64,000 bases of DNA from Lysinibacillus sphaericus OT4b.31. Lineage in GTDB: Bacteria > Bacillota > Bacilli > Bacillales_A > Planococcaceae. Of this stretch, positions 8,951 to 17,050 are shown one piece after another. Each line of letters begins with the position of its first letter. The first letter of the stretch is position 1. The notes under the pieces are model-generated. The model was not told the origin of the DNA. It worked only from the letters and a program-made list of their open reading frames with translations, and searched no databases. The translations under genes and the position numbers were made by a program. The stretch covers positions 3,333,705-3,397,704 of the forward strand of contig NZ_KB933398.1 in NCBI RefSeq assembly GCF_000392615.1. Reading direction: 5' to 3'.

Positions 8951-9231
8951 TTTACATTCCCCCCTCAATTAATTACGGATATTTGATTAAGAAAGTTTCA
9001 AAAAAATTCAAAATTATCCATTACCTCAACAGACAATCTTATGCATACATAAACCTGTAACCAATTGTTTCAAACCAACATTTCTACATCTTTCACTGCT
9101 TCCTTACTAAGGATCCGTTGTAAATTTGGAGAATAAAAATCCAATCATTACCACAATTAAAAAGCATGAAAATATTGTACGGGTTGTGGTATGGTAAATT
9201 ATCTACAACTAATGATTAGAAGGTGAAGACC

Positions 9232-10236
9232 ATGCTAGAAGTAAGTGACAGTAAATTAGCACAGTATGTCGTACATCAAGTAAGTGATACGCTTGTTTTA
9301 GGAGAAGAGGCATTCTCTCAGCCAGAGGTCATGCTAGAAGCAGCCTTTACGCAATTAGCGTTTAACAAACTCGATTTGGAGCAGCAATACGAATTTTTCC
9401 ACGAAACGGATATTGGATTAAATGAAGTGTATACATATGTGAAGGCGATATTTGATTCAGAGAATAGTTTCCTTGAACAATCACAGCATATCGCTACCCA
9501 CCTACATAGTGCATCTGGGCATCCTCATATTAAAAGTGGCGAATTATTTATTGGGTTATTTGAAAATTGTTTAATGTCTACAGATGTCAAAAAAGTCATT
9601 GCCATTGTAAAAATCGATGAAAAAGAAATATTTTTAGATGTGAAAAACGAGCAAAATAAAATGGTTGTGAATGGCATCGACGGTATTAATGTTAAGAAAA
9701 TCAATAATTTAGCTGTCATCGTGGATATGGGGGCAGACGAAGCACCTGCTGTCTTTATGAAAACGAAAAAGAAAGAAGATGTAGTTTACTGGCAAGAGCG
9801 TTTTTTAAAAATTAAGGTAGCAGATGAACATTATCATAAAACAAATTTAGCATTAGCAGAATGTAAAAAATATATTTTAAAAGAAGAGAGTTTTACGAAT
9901 ACCGAGAAATTGGGGTTTTTAAACAAAACGCTCGATTACTTTAGAAATGAAGAAGAATTCCAGGTAAATGATTATATGGACACGGTATTCGACGAGGCCG
10001 ATCCTGTACAAAAAGATATTATCGTAAATTCGGTAAAACCCTACGAAACAGTCATTTCCGAGAGCGCGATTGCTAAGGCGGAAAAAAGTTATAAACGGAA
10101 AATCAAACTCGATTCCAACATTGAAATTCAAGTTAACGTTCGTGATATTGAGCAAGTGCATGAACTGATTGAGGTTGGCTATGATGAAACAACCAATCGA
10201 AAGTTTTATAAAATCTATTTCCAAGAAGAAGTTTAA
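9232..10236 (+). CDS. Nucleoid-associated protein (NdpA/YejK-like family)
   Basis: This 334-residue protein matches the nucleoid-associated protein family found in many Firmicutes (related to E. coli YejK). Features are an N-terminal region ending around HIKSGELFIGLFENC, a central beta segment (VIAIVKIDEKEIFLDV) and a C-terminal charged domain ending KFYKIYFQEE. The family associates with DNA, but its role in Gram-positives is not well defined. The ATG at 9232 was chosen because AAGGTG sits just before it and overlaps an alternative GTG at 9223. It is monocistronic, with a hairpin downstream. Confidence 0.85.
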   Translation: MLEVSDSKLAQYVVHQVSDTLVLGEEAFSQPEVMLEAAFTQLAFNKLDLEQQYEFFHETDIGLNEVYTYVKAIFDSENSFLEQSQHIATHLHSASGHPHIKSGELFIGLFENCLMSTDVKKVIAIVKIDEKEIFLDVKNEQNKMVVNGIDGINVKKINNLAVIVDMGADEAPAVFMKTKKKEDVVYWQERFLKIKVADEHYHKTNLALAECKKYILKEESFTNTEKLGFLNKTLDYFRNEEEFQVNDYMDTVFDEADPVQKDIIVNSVKPYETVISESAIAKAEKSYKRKIKLDSNIEIQVNVRDIEQVHELIEVGYDETTNRKFYKIYFQEEV

Positions 10237-10330
10237 TCAAAAAAACATGTTAGAATTCCGCGACTCACATGAGGTTCTGGTTAGTTGTGTAGTAGCATCG
10301 CAATTTTCTTTTTCTAAAATATTCTAAAAA

Positions 10331-10385
10331 AACACCGCTTTTTACACCCTTATTATTTAAGGATTTAAAGCGGTTATTTTTTGGT
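10331..10385. terminator. Convergent hairpin terminator
   Basis: The arms around ACCGCTTTTT and AAAGCGGTTA with an AAGGATTT core lie between the nucleoid-protein gene and the convergent ASCH gene. Confidence 0.65.
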
Positions 10386-10435
10386 ACAACCTTTAACTTA
10401 GGTTGTATAGTTTACACATTTTATTTTTCTTCAAT

Positions 10436-10909
10436 TTATTTCTCATCTTTATAGATATTCATTACCTTAAACGTTTGACAAACGAGTAATATGTCCGGAG
10501 TAAAAGGAAGTCCGTATTGACTTAACTCCCAAGTGAAAAATTTAACATGCTCACGATACCAATAATCATAGCTTAAATCCCCTTCACCCTCAGACCTTGC
10601 AAAATCATTTGTTACTTCATTCATTTTAACTAATTCGACCTTGGTATATTTTATAACTGCTAATGGATTATTGTCTCCATCCAATACAATATCGTACTGT
10701 CCAACTTTTTGAATTTCTTCTTCTTCCAGCTCATATACACAATGTGCAGCGCATGTTCCTGTTTTAATTCCATTAACAACTAAACTCCCTAAGCCATCTC
10801 CCATTTCTTTGGAACCATCTCCAAACATCCATGCGTCTGGAACACTCATGTTTAAGTCATTTTCGCTAGCGTACTTACGCCAATATTCTTCTATCTTACT
10901 AACTGACAT
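10436..10909 (-). CDS. ASCH domain-containing protein
   Basis: This 157-residue soluble protein has the ASCH fold pattern: an N-terminal WRKYASENDL helix, a W-x-FGDG segment, GIKTGTCAAHCVYE (the typical G-x-K-x-x-T core), a strand IVLDGDNNPLAVIKYTKVELV and a C-terminal FFTWELSQYG. ASCH proteins are putative RNA-binding regulators, and some members hydrolyse modified nucleosides; no specific substrate can be stated. It ends close to a shared hairpin and appears monocistronic. Confidence 0.87.
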   Translation of the reverse strand: MSVSKIEEYWRKYASENDLNMSVPDAWMFGDGSKEMGDGLGSLVVNGIKTGTCAAHCVYELEEEEIQKVGQYDIVLDGDNNPLAVIKYTKVELVKMNEVTNDFARSEGEGDLSYDYWYREHVKFFTWELSQYGLPFTPDILLVCQTFKVMNIYKDEK

Positions 10910-11004
10910 TAGTCACTTACCCCCTTGATGTTAAATACGACTGAGTATAACACGATATTTCAGAAGAACAAGCAATACAACTACTTTTTCAAACATTAAA
11001 CCAT

Positions 11005-11129
11005 TATACTTTCTGCAAATTCCACATTCGCATGATTTGTGCATGTTTATTGTACATATGTCCGCATGAGTAACCAAGCTCACCTGCAATCGTTTAGCGT
11101 GTTTTGGCTTCCACAAGCTTGCGATAAAG
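11005..11129 (-). pseudogene. C-terminal HTH fragment of a phage sigma-like regulator
   Basis: One minus-strand frame reads YRKLVEAKT, a stop (TAA), then TIAGELGYS-x-x-H-MYNKHAQIMR before a final stop. This is the helix-turn-helix end of the phage sigma-70-like/ArpU-type regulators. The N-terminal part is absent and one codon is a stop, so it is a remnant. It aligns in pattern with the truncated ends of the two related remnants at 16.1-16.4 and 21.8-22.2 kb. Confidence 0.55.
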
Positions 11130-11169
11130 GATTTTTTATTCAAGTCCAATACAATGTACAGATGAGTTT

Positions 11170-11310
11170 TTAAAAATCATAAAGGACATCCTCTTTATGA
11201 GCATGGGCTACACCTACCTTATTTGTAATCTGCTGTATTAGCATTGTCATACGCTGTGGCTCTTTTATTTTAAATGGCAAACACCTAGTAGTTACACGTA
11301 TATACCGCAT
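11170..11310 (-). CDS. Possible 46-residue ORF
   Basis: An ATG-initiated ORF of 46 codons has a basic N terminus and ends VLYDF. No convincing ribosome site is visible and I do not recognise the product. It lies in decayed surroundings and may itself be a fragment. Confidence 0.22.
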   Translation of the reverse strand: MRYIRVTTRCLPFKIKEPQRMTMLIQQITNKVGVAHAHKEDVLYDF

Positions 11311-11456
11311 AATATGGTAGTGTACCTAGTTCAAATAAAGTTTTTATTTTCCATCTTCAATTAAAAACACACCCCCAAGGTTATCGGTCACTTCTATTTT
11401 AGGAAATGACCTTTTCTATCTTATTTGCAATAGTTATAAAAGGAGGGGATTTTTTC

Positions 11457-11594
11457 ATGGGAAATCAAGGCTATGGTTATGGATATAGCTATGGTTATGG
11501 GTGTGACAGCGGTCATGGTAATGATTCAACATTCGTTCTTATCGTTGTCTTATTCATTCTGCTAATTATTGTTGGCGCTAGTTTCATGTATTAA
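11457..11594 (+). CDS. YjcZ-family tiny sporulation-associated membrane protein
   Basis: This 45-residue protein has a Gly/Tyr repeat N terminus ([11 protein letters not shown]) followed by one transmembrane segment [18 protein letters not shown], which is the hallmark of the YjcZ-type tiny proteins of Bacillales. The true ATG is at 11457, directly after AAAGGAGGGG. Family members are small membrane proteins often expressed in sporulation. It has a paralogue at 23233 with the same membrane segment. A GGGTCACT hairpin terminator follows in both cases. Confidence 0.88.
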   Translation: MGNQGYGYGYSYGYGCDSGHGNDSTFVLIVVLFILLIIVGASFMY

Positions 11595-11638
11595 TTTAAA
11601 TTTCTATTTTAGAAATACAATACCCTTGCTTGTTGAAT

Positions 11639-11672
11639 AGGGTCACTTTCACCCGAGTGACCCTTTTATTAG
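11639..11672 (+). terminator. GGGTCACT-type terminator
   Basis: The arms AGGGTCACT / AGTGACCCT are followed by TTTATT. The same hairpin recurs at 22321 and 23464. Confidence 0.8.
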
Positions 11673-12043
11673 TTTCCAGGAACAGTGTCTAAAAAACCAT
11701 CATGCTCTTCGTGCTTTAAGCCACGTTTCACCTTTTTAGAAAAAAGGAAAAATCCAGCAGCCTAAGTAGTGAATTAGTTTTTGGCTGAACTTGACACTAC
11801 TTCAATACAATATACTAAAGAAACCAATTCAAGTTATGCCGTACGGATTAATAACTGCGAATTCAACATTAAAATGTGTATGACTCACCGGCATCAGGTA
11901 CTAAAACAGTAGAAGCTAGCCCATTTTCATTGCATCTTCTGTAAATCCTTCAATTGTGAAGCTTGCATAATACCATCCTTAAAAGCATATGAGCTAGTTG
12001 TAGCTTATATAGCTAAAATTACCCATTTAAGGCTCCATCTATA
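11673..12043. other. Decayed sequence without an intact gene
   Basis: No start-to-stop gene is supported. On the minus strand at about 11670-11765 one frame gives a short basic C-terminal-like peptide ending FLDTVPGN before a stop; the rest has stops in all frames. It is probably remnant coding DNA of unknown origin. Confidence 0.4.
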
Positions 12044-12568
12044 TCATTTCGTTCGATAAGAATGATAGTACGTAGCCATTAAGGTCATCGCCATTGGTAC
12101 AGCCAATACAATTGATAGCATAAAAACAACTAAAAAAATCGTACTTAATTGTCCTGAGCTTATTACGTGTAACACATAGCTCACAATTAGAATTGTCACA
12201 CTAATAACAACTGCCGGAATAACGGATTTTCTAAGTCTTTTTACTTTATCTAGCTTCGATTCTAAATCGGTGTAAATTGGATTTGTACCTGGCGTTGCTT
12301 TAAATAAATGCATATTATAACTCGAACATACATATGTCCAACCTGCCATCTCAAATATTTCAATATATTCCTCTAGCTCATTATCCGCTAAACTTCGTAC
12401 ATCAAGGCTAAAAATAACATCCTCAGCAGGGCCTTTTTCCAATTCGTAGCCCATTTTTTTAAACCTCTTTACAATCCATCCTTTTGCTGCATACTTTGTC
12501 AATACCTCTAAATCTTTTTTCTCTGAAAAAGCTATGCCGTTGGATGTAATATATTTTGTTTTTCTCAT
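12044..12568 (-). CDS. DUF2812 membrane protein
   Basis: The protein has 174 residues. The N-terminal half carries the DUF2812 pattern (KDLEVLTKYAAKGWIVKRF, GWTYVCSSYNMHLFKA). The C-terminal half has two hydrophobic helices and a short basic tail, so it is probably anchored in the membrane with the DUF domain in the cytoplasm. DUF2812 genes are typically paired with PadR regulators, as here: the ATG is one base after the PadR stop. The function is unknown, but co-regulation by the PadR protein is expected. Confidence 0.87.
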   Translation of the reverse strand: MRKTKYITSNGIAFSEKKDLEVLTKYAAKGWIVKRFKKMGYELEKGPAEDVIFSLDVRSLADNELEEYIEIFEMAGWTYVCSSYNMHLFKATPGTNPIYTDLESKLDKVKRLRKSVIPAVVISVTILIVSYVLHVISSGQLSTIFLVVFMLSIVLAVPMAMTLMATYYHSYRTK

Positions 12569-12569
12569 T

Positions 12570-12881
12570 TTAATCCTCCCCTAATCCATTTTCAGCAAAC
12601 GTTAACATCGCTTTACGTCTTTTAATATCTTGCCTTAATACCTCTCGCCCTTTATCAGTTAATACGTATACTTTTCTGCGTGAATCTGAATCATCAATTA
12701 ACTTAATATAAGATTCATTGATGAGCTTTTTTATAATTGTATAAAGTGATGCTGGCCCAATCACTACTTGAGAATCTGTCAACTCCTCAATCACACTCAT
12801 GACTGCATATCCATGTCTAGGTTGTGTAAATCCCGCCATAATATAAAACACGGAATCGGTTAATTGCTCCAAAGATTTCAT
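12570..12881 (-). CDS. PadR-family transcriptional regulator
   Basis: This 103-residue winged-helix protein has the PadR pattern: SVFYIMAGFTQPRHGYAVM, a recognition helix region with VIGPASLYTIIKKL, and the wing SRRKVYVLTDKGREVL. It lacks the long C-terminal dimerisation domain, so it is the short PadR type. An AGAGGTG site precedes the ATG. It is the first gene of a two-gene operon with the DUF2812 protein. A perfect 16-bp inverted repeat stands 14 bp upstream of the start codon and is the likely autoregulatory operator. Confidence 0.92.
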   Translation of the reverse strand: MKSLEQLTDSVFYIMAGFTQPRHGYAVMSVIEELTDSQVVIGPASLYTIIKKLINESYIKLIDDSDSRRKVYVLTDKGREVLRQDIKRRKAMLTFAENGLGED

Positions 12882-12895
12882 TTTTCCACCTCTTT

Positions 12896-12942
12896 ATATC
12901 ACTTTATGATATATCTAAAAACAATGTATCATAAAGTGATAT
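12896..12942 (-). promoter_or_regulatory. Perfect inverted repeat, probable PadR operator
   Basis: The arms atatcactttatgata (12896-12911) and tatcataaagtgatat (12927-12942) are exact reverse complements separated by 15 bp. The element lies immediately upstream of the padR ribosome site, where an autorepressor would bind. Function is inferred from position and symmetry. Confidence 0.7.
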
Positions 12943-13228
12943 ATTCAACAATAAAAATTCAAAACCATTTAATTTTTGATTCCAACAAAATTACAATTTC
13001 ATTTAATTGGACACCTAACGACAGTTGTTTTTACGTATTCGTTTGTCATTTCGTGAACATGTTCGATTAGACTGACAGCACTTTTCTTGTAGCAGATGCT
13101 CTTGGAATTGCCGTATTAGCATTTCCATAATAGGGGCTATCGAAGGTGTTCTTGATGCTGAAATATCTTCCTAATTGAACATATTAACTACGAATGTACT
13201 GTTGATAAATAATAATTGAAGTTTGCAC

Positions 13229-13257
13229 TAGACAAACAGGACTTTTCGATATATACT
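13229..13257 (+). promoter_or_regulatory. Probable promoter of the cold-shock gene
   Basis: TAGACA at 13229-13234 and TATACT at 13252-13257 are 17 bp apart, a near-consensus sigma-A pair. It would give a leader of roughly 140 nt before the csp start codon. Confidence 0.5.
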
Positions 13258-13290
13258 GAATGTAATAACATCGTTTGCAAGAAAGCTATG

Positions 13291-13357
13291 AATTCACATA
13301 TTACAAAGAGTAATCGTGTTTTGTTAGATACTTTTTGTAATATGTGAATTTTTTTCT
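13291..13357 (+). promoter_or_regulatory. Perfect 17-bp leader hairpin with T-run (possible attenuator)
   Basis: The arms AATTCACATATTACAAA (13291-13307) and its exact complement (13334-13350) enclose 26 nt and run straight into TTTTTC. It has terminator architecture, but it lies between the predicted promoter and the csp gene and no gene is visible upstream to be terminated. It may be an attenuator or a temperature-responsive leader structure. Alternatively it terminates an unseen upstream transcript. Confidence 0.5.
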
Positions 13358-13405
13358 TTCGATGAAATATGATATTATTAAATACAATTAATGGAGGTCA
13401 TTTAA

Positions 13406-13606
13406 ATGACACAAGGTACAGTAAAATGGTTTAACGCAGAAAAAGGTTTTGGTTTCATCGAAGTTGAAGGCGGAAACGACGTATTCGCTCACTTCTCAGC
13501 AATCCAAGGTGACGGTTTCAAATCACTTGAAGAAGGTCAAAAAGTTGAATTCTCAGTAGAAGACGGCCAACGTGGACCACAAGCTACAAACATCGTAAAA
13601 CTTTAA
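13406..13606 (+). CDS. Cold shock protein (CspA family)
   Basis: This 66-residue single cold-shock domain has both RNA-binding motifs: [11 protein letters not shown] (RNP1) and DVFAHFSAI (RNP2). It binds single-stranded nucleic acids and acts as an RNA chaperone. ATG follows AATGGAGGTCATTTAA. The leader is long and contains a perfect hairpin, consistent with post-transcriptional control known for csp genes. A strong terminator follows at 13626. Confidence 0.97.
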   Translation: MTQGTVKWFNAEKGFGFIEVEGGNDVFAHFSAIQGDGFKSLEEGQKVEFSVEDGQRGPQATNIVKL

Positions 13607-13625
13607 TTTTAATGATGTAACCATA

Positions 13626-13664
13626 CAAAAAGAGGCACCCTTTCATTAGGAGGCCTCTTTTTTA
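13626..13664 (+). terminator. Intrinsic terminator of the csp gene
   Basis: AAAAAGAGGC / GCCTCTTTTTT hairpin after the stop codon. Confidence 0.85.
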
Positions 13665-13846
13665 TATAAGGAATTTAGATTGTAATGAAGTTACTGGTTA
13701 TTACATTCCCCTTCAATGCTATAGCAATAAACGGAAAATGAAGTATTTACAATAGTACAAGTACATAGATTCAATTGTGTTTTTATATCTAATTCATCAT
13801 TGTTATAAAGCCTTCTAACTAATGAATATTGAGAATAGACATGAAG

Positions 13847-14047
13847 TTAATTTGCCAACCCTTGGTTATATTCAATCCACTTTTCCATTTCCCGCTCCAC
13901 TGCTCGATTTTGCCATTCAAACCAAAGGCCCGAACATTCATTACAATGACTGTCTACTCCACTTTTTTGATGCTTATCTTTACATGTAAATAAAGTTTTT
14001 TTACGACAGCTATAGCAGTAGATTTCTTTGTCTTTATAAAATTCCAT
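13847..14047 (-). CDS. Small zinc-ribbon-like protein, 66 residues
   Basis: The product has two Cys pairs, CYSC near residue 10 and HCNEC near residue 35 followed by SGLWFEW, as in small treble-clef or zinc-ribbon proteins. It is therefore likely to bind one zinc ion. The ATG at 14045-14047 is chosen because AAGGAG lies nine bases before it; the longer frame has no ribosome site. The function is unknown and it appears monocistronic. Confidence 0.55.
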   Translation of the reverse strand: MEFYKDKEIYCYSCRKKTLFTCKDKHQKSGVDSHCNECSGLWFEWQNRAVEREMEKWIEYNQGLAN

Positions 14048-14186
14048 AACTATCAACTCCTTCATTTTACACCTATTTATTTCCGATTTTGCTATAAGTT
14101 ATTCTACATTACACAATATTACATGAAGGATGATGAATAGCATGAAGATTTTTTATTTTTTTTTCATTTTTAATGAAAAAAGAAAC

Positions 14187-14233
14187 AGCACCACAAACCC
14201 TTGATAAAAAAAGGATTTGTGGCGCTTTTTAGT
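14187..14233. terminator. Hairpin terminator with AACCCTT / AAGGATTT core
   Basis: The arms AGCACCACAAACCCTT and AAGGATTTGTGGCGCT pair and are followed by TTTTTAG. No plus-strand gene is evident just upstream. Confidence 0.6.
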
Positions 14234-14480
14234 TTGTTCAAACGCTTGTTCTACGAAAATGAGGTATTCCACCCCCGATCGGTTAGGTTACTATCAATAA
14301 TAAATGCGATATTATCAAGACTTTAGACAAATTACGTACTTGGTCCAAATTTAACCTTCTAGGCATTATTATTAAGCGTTTGGATCTAATAGTTTAAAAG
14401 GTCACCTAGTGAGTTTTATATAATAGTTCCATCAGCTAAGGGGTGATCCATTCAGTAAAGAGCTTCGAGTCCAAAACCCA
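14234..14480. other. Intergenic DNA with no recognisable gene
   Basis: Together with 14066-14186, nothing coding or clearly regulatory can be supported here apart from the hairpin at 14187. Confidence 0.4.
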
Positions 14481-14642
14481 TCATCCTATCCTGGCAAATA
14501 ATTTATCACTATCGTTTATGTTTGGCTCTAGGGAAGTACCATCAACGGTGATAAAGATCAATTGAACAATTAAAAATATACCAAGGATAATTATCCAGCG
14601 TTTTGCTAGATTAATATTATGATTTTTTTCCGTGTCAGTCAT
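14481..14642 (-). pseudogene. Truncated signal peptidase I
   Basis: The 53-residue frame has an N-terminal transmembrane helix and then TVDGTSLEPNINDSDKLF. This matches the catalytic-serine motif region of type I signal peptidases (G-x-S-M-x-P), with Leu in place of the usual Met. The frame stops right after this motif, so the catalytic lysine and all later boxes are missing. An ATG with a GGAGGAGTG ribosome site still exists at 14640-14642. Confidence 0.65.
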
Positions 14643-14885
14643 TTGAACACTCCTCCTCCCATGCTTCATTATTTTGAGTTACTCTAACTTGATGATCCTG
14701 GAGTTGAAAACCACATAGCTAATAAAATCAACCAAATTACTGCTATACCTATAATTAAACGCTTCTCCTCTTCTATTAATACTTCACAGGAAATACATTC
14801 CCTTGTTCATCCCTCCACAATTCATAATTAGCTCTGGTGAATGATGAACCAGACCTTCCAAGGCATAAAAAAAGCACCCTTATTT

Positions 14886-14951
14886 TGATCTGACCCAAAA
14901 AAGTTAGACATATTTAGTTAGATTGGTGTCTAACTTTTACGGGGCAGATCA
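14886..14951. mobile_element. 66-bp IS3-family end pair (miniature remnant)
   Basis: Two imperfect 25-bp inverted ends face each other across 16 bp. The left reads TGATCTGACCC... and the right, read in reverse, TGATCTGCCCC..., both ending GTTAGACA. These look like the two termini of an IS3-type element whose interior is gone. The right end supplies the TGA stop codon of the adjacent membrane-protein ORF. Confidence 0.6.
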
Positions 14952-15494
14952 TTTCTCGGATGCTTTAAGAAGTTCTTCAAAGTATAAATCTATGTTTGCT
15001 GATGCATATTTCCTTAAAAAATACCAACCAACAACCAATATACTTAAGACGATTGTGTACCAAAATTCGAAATTTGACATATTATTTGAAATCGAGTTGA
15101 AATATACGATTAAAAAAGCTCCACTAAAACTTGAAAGCACTGACCCAACCTCGTGTTTTTTAGAAAGAAGATATCTGTATCGTTCTTTATAATGTTCGTT
15201 TTTTTCTTTAGACAAAAGATTATCAACCTTTATTTCATCTTTAAAATATTCTTCCCAACCATTTTTAAATATTCTTGGGATAACCCAACTTATTAAATGG
15301 TGTATTTGATTAAAGAAATAACCTAATGGAACTCCTGCTAAAGTTACAAAAGTACCTAATACTAGTAAATTCTTATTATAAATTGTACTTGTCAAATGCC
15401 CACCATATAATATTAATACATAAGGTGTTAATGACAGTAAAAAAATCCATCCAGGAATTCCCCATCTAATTAAATATTTTGTTTCAAAATTCAT
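14949..15494 (-). CDS. Membrane protein of unknown function, 181 residues, possibly truncated by an IS end
   Basis: There are about four hydrophobic helices: two near the N terminus (residues 12-60) and two near residues 130-165. A charged cytoplasmic stretch of about 60 residues lies between them. The ATG at 15494 follows AAAGGGGACATTGTT. The last codon runs into the IS3-type inverted repeat, whose first bases form the stop, so the natural C terminus may be missing. I do not recognise the family. Confidence 0.55.
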   Translation of the reverse strand: MNFETKYLIRWGIPGWIFLLSLTPYVLILYGGHLTSTIYNKNLLVLGTFVTLAGVPLGYFFNQIHHLISWVIPRIFKNGWEEYFKDEIKVDNLLSKEKNEHYKERYRYLLSKKHEVGSVLSSFSGAFLIVYFNSISNNMSNFEFWYTIVLSILVVGWYFLRKYASANIDLYFEELLKASEK

Positions 15495-15570
15495 AACAAT
15501 GTCCCCTTTCACACTAATCATAATATTAATGGGACAATATGTCATCATTGGGAATATAAAACACAATAAA

Positions 15571-15600
15571 AAGCCACACCTTTTTAGATGTGGCTTAATA
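15571..15600 (-). terminator. Hairpin AAGCCACA / TGTGGCTT
   Basis: This inverted repeat is followed by T-rich DNA on the minus strand and lies between the 75-residue ORF and the downstream membrane protein gene. Confidence 0.65.
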
Positions 15601-15607
15601 CATTGGA

Positions 15608-15835
15608 TCAATCAAATGTTAAAATATCTTGTTCTGCTACTACCTTATAAACATCTTTAGTTCTAATTAAAATCGTTTTATAATTTTCTGTTTCAGTAAA
15701 TGAATACCAGGACTTCTCATTGAACCCATTAGAAATTTCTTCTGTAAATGTTTCTTGTCCAATATTAGTCTTGATTTTATATTCTTCTTCACGATTTTCG
15801 TCAAAGTAAAACTTCACTGTATATTCATACTCCAT
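15608..15835 (-). CDS. Hypothetical 75-residue protein
   Basis: This acidic beta-rich small protein starts at an ATG preceded by GGAGGTGTTGACTA. It is unrecognised, with no signal peptide. A terminator hairpin separates it from the membrane protein downstream on the same strand. It may be a leftover of the phage-like region. Confidence 0.45.
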   Translation of the reverse strand: MEYEYTVKFYFDENREEEYKIKTNIGQETFTEEISNGFNEKSWYSFTETENYKTILIRTKDVYKVVAEQDILTFD

Positions 15836-16129
15836 TAGTCAACACCTCCATTCTACCTACATGATAGTATAAATGGAATGTATTGTAATTATACAAAGAG
15901 ACTACCTATTCAGTAGCCTCAATTGCTTGTTTTCAGGAAACACGTACAAGCGAAGTGTTTATTATTGTAATGAAATTTTACACCGTATTTCTGCGCGCTT
16001 TTTAATACTACTATCATATAACGGATTTTCAATAGGTTTAATAGAGACAATATAGAGTATACTATATTAATCATATGGTATTGAAACTAAGAAATCTCTT
16101 TATTTGAGCATGTTTAGCATAGATATATT

Positions 16130-16447
16130 AGGCACTCTAATCTTCCGCAACTTGTTCGAGTGTCTTATCTTCAACATATTTATCGTAAATAATTTTTTGT
16201 TCGATACCTTTAAATTTAAGAATCATTTTTTTCAAATCATTCATTTTTTGTGCAAGCCGTATTCAATGACTTCGATTCGTTCTTCTAACCTTGCACCATC
16301 TGATTCAGCTGTAAGCTTGTACTTTGCTAAATCACCATGTCCCCATCTTTTCAATTCGTTTTGTGAGCGAATTAAATTATGTTCAAGGTCTGTGATTTCA
16401 TCCTCAATTCTTTGGTAATCTCGCAACCATTCGTACATGTACAGCAC
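16130..16447 (-). pseudogene. Frameshifted phage sigma-like regulator, copy 2
   Basis: The first frame (16241-16447) encodes a coiled-coil N-terminal half: WLRDYQRIEDEITDLEHNL, then LKRWGHGDLAKYKLTAES. It ends prematurely at HKK. A neighbouring frame continues as LAQKMNDLKKMILKFKG and then KIIYDKYVEDKTLEQVAED and stops. Reading the two frames together gives the order seen in phage sigma-like regulators, but the C-terminal helix-turn-helix is missing. It is paralogous to the remnant at 21.8-22.2 kb. Confidence 0.6.
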
Positions 16448-16550
16448 CTACCTTAATTGTTAATTTACTTAATTTTGAATCGTAGCGTCTAATCACAGTA
16501 CGGTTTTTTCGTGCTATAATTTACATAAAATACATATCGGGGTGATTCAA

Positions 16551-16739
16551 ATGACATTCATAAGAAAATACTTCTATATTGTTTTCTTCGTAACACTGTT
16601 TTTATTTTCATCTATTTGGGATTATTTCAGTAATGGTAATTTGTCTTGGCTTGAAAATTTTCTTTTTTCCTTATGGGTAATAATTTTTTATGCGATGGCA
16701 AAATTACTATTGAGTAATAAAAAATATGAAAAACAATAA
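16551..16739 (+). CDS. Small two-helix membrane protein, paralogue of 24545
   Basis: This 62-residue product has two hydrophobic segments and the motif FFVTLFLFSSIWDYF followed by NGNLSWLENFLFS. The ATG at 16551 follows CGGGGTG. A clear paralogue with the same motif order is at 24545-24736. The function is unknown. Confidence 0.55.
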   Translation: MTFIRKYFYIVFFVTLFLFSSIWDYFSNGNLSWLENFLFSLWVIIFYAMAKLLLSNKKYEKQ

Positions 16740-16836
16740 CCAAGTGTCAGTACATGAATCAATTCATAGTTCTAAAAACTTCCTAACTATGTTATCCTTT
16801 CACAATTCAATATTCCAAATATCAGGAGGTGTCAGG

Positions 16837-17007
16837 ATGACTCTAAAGATTGTTAAAACTCTTTTATCTATCGTTCTTGTGTTCATGTATTATTTGGGCT
16901 TTTGGACAGCTAACTCTGCTACAAAAATTGTGTTTTTCTTTCTTATGATCGTCTTTATTTTCGAAGTAGGTGTTGAAACTGGTAAGAAGCACAGGAACAA
17001 TATCTAA
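16837..17007 (+). CDS. Small membrane protein, 56 residues
   Basis: An ATG after CAGGAGGTGTCAGG opens a 56-codon ORF with two hydrophobic helices and a basic C terminus (GKKHRNN). It is unrecognised. It lies 97 bp after another small membrane protein gene on the same strand, so the two could be co-transcribed. Confidence 0.5.
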   Translation: MTLKIVKTLLSIVLVFMYYLGFWTANSATKIVFFFLMIVFIFEVGVETGKKHRNNI

Positions 17008-17050
17008 TAGGAATATTCTATATTTTTTATCAACTAATCTCAAATATATT

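Noticed and set aside
10931-11149. 72-residue minus-strand ORF
   Set aside because: A different frame of the same DNA gives the phage HTH fragment, which is far more convincing.
14886-14951. Interpretation of the 66-bp inverted pair as a simple terminator
   Set aside because: The arms carry IS3-type terminal sequence (TGATCTGCCCC...GTTAGACA) and lack a proper T-run; an IS remnant explains them better, though it might also stop transcription.
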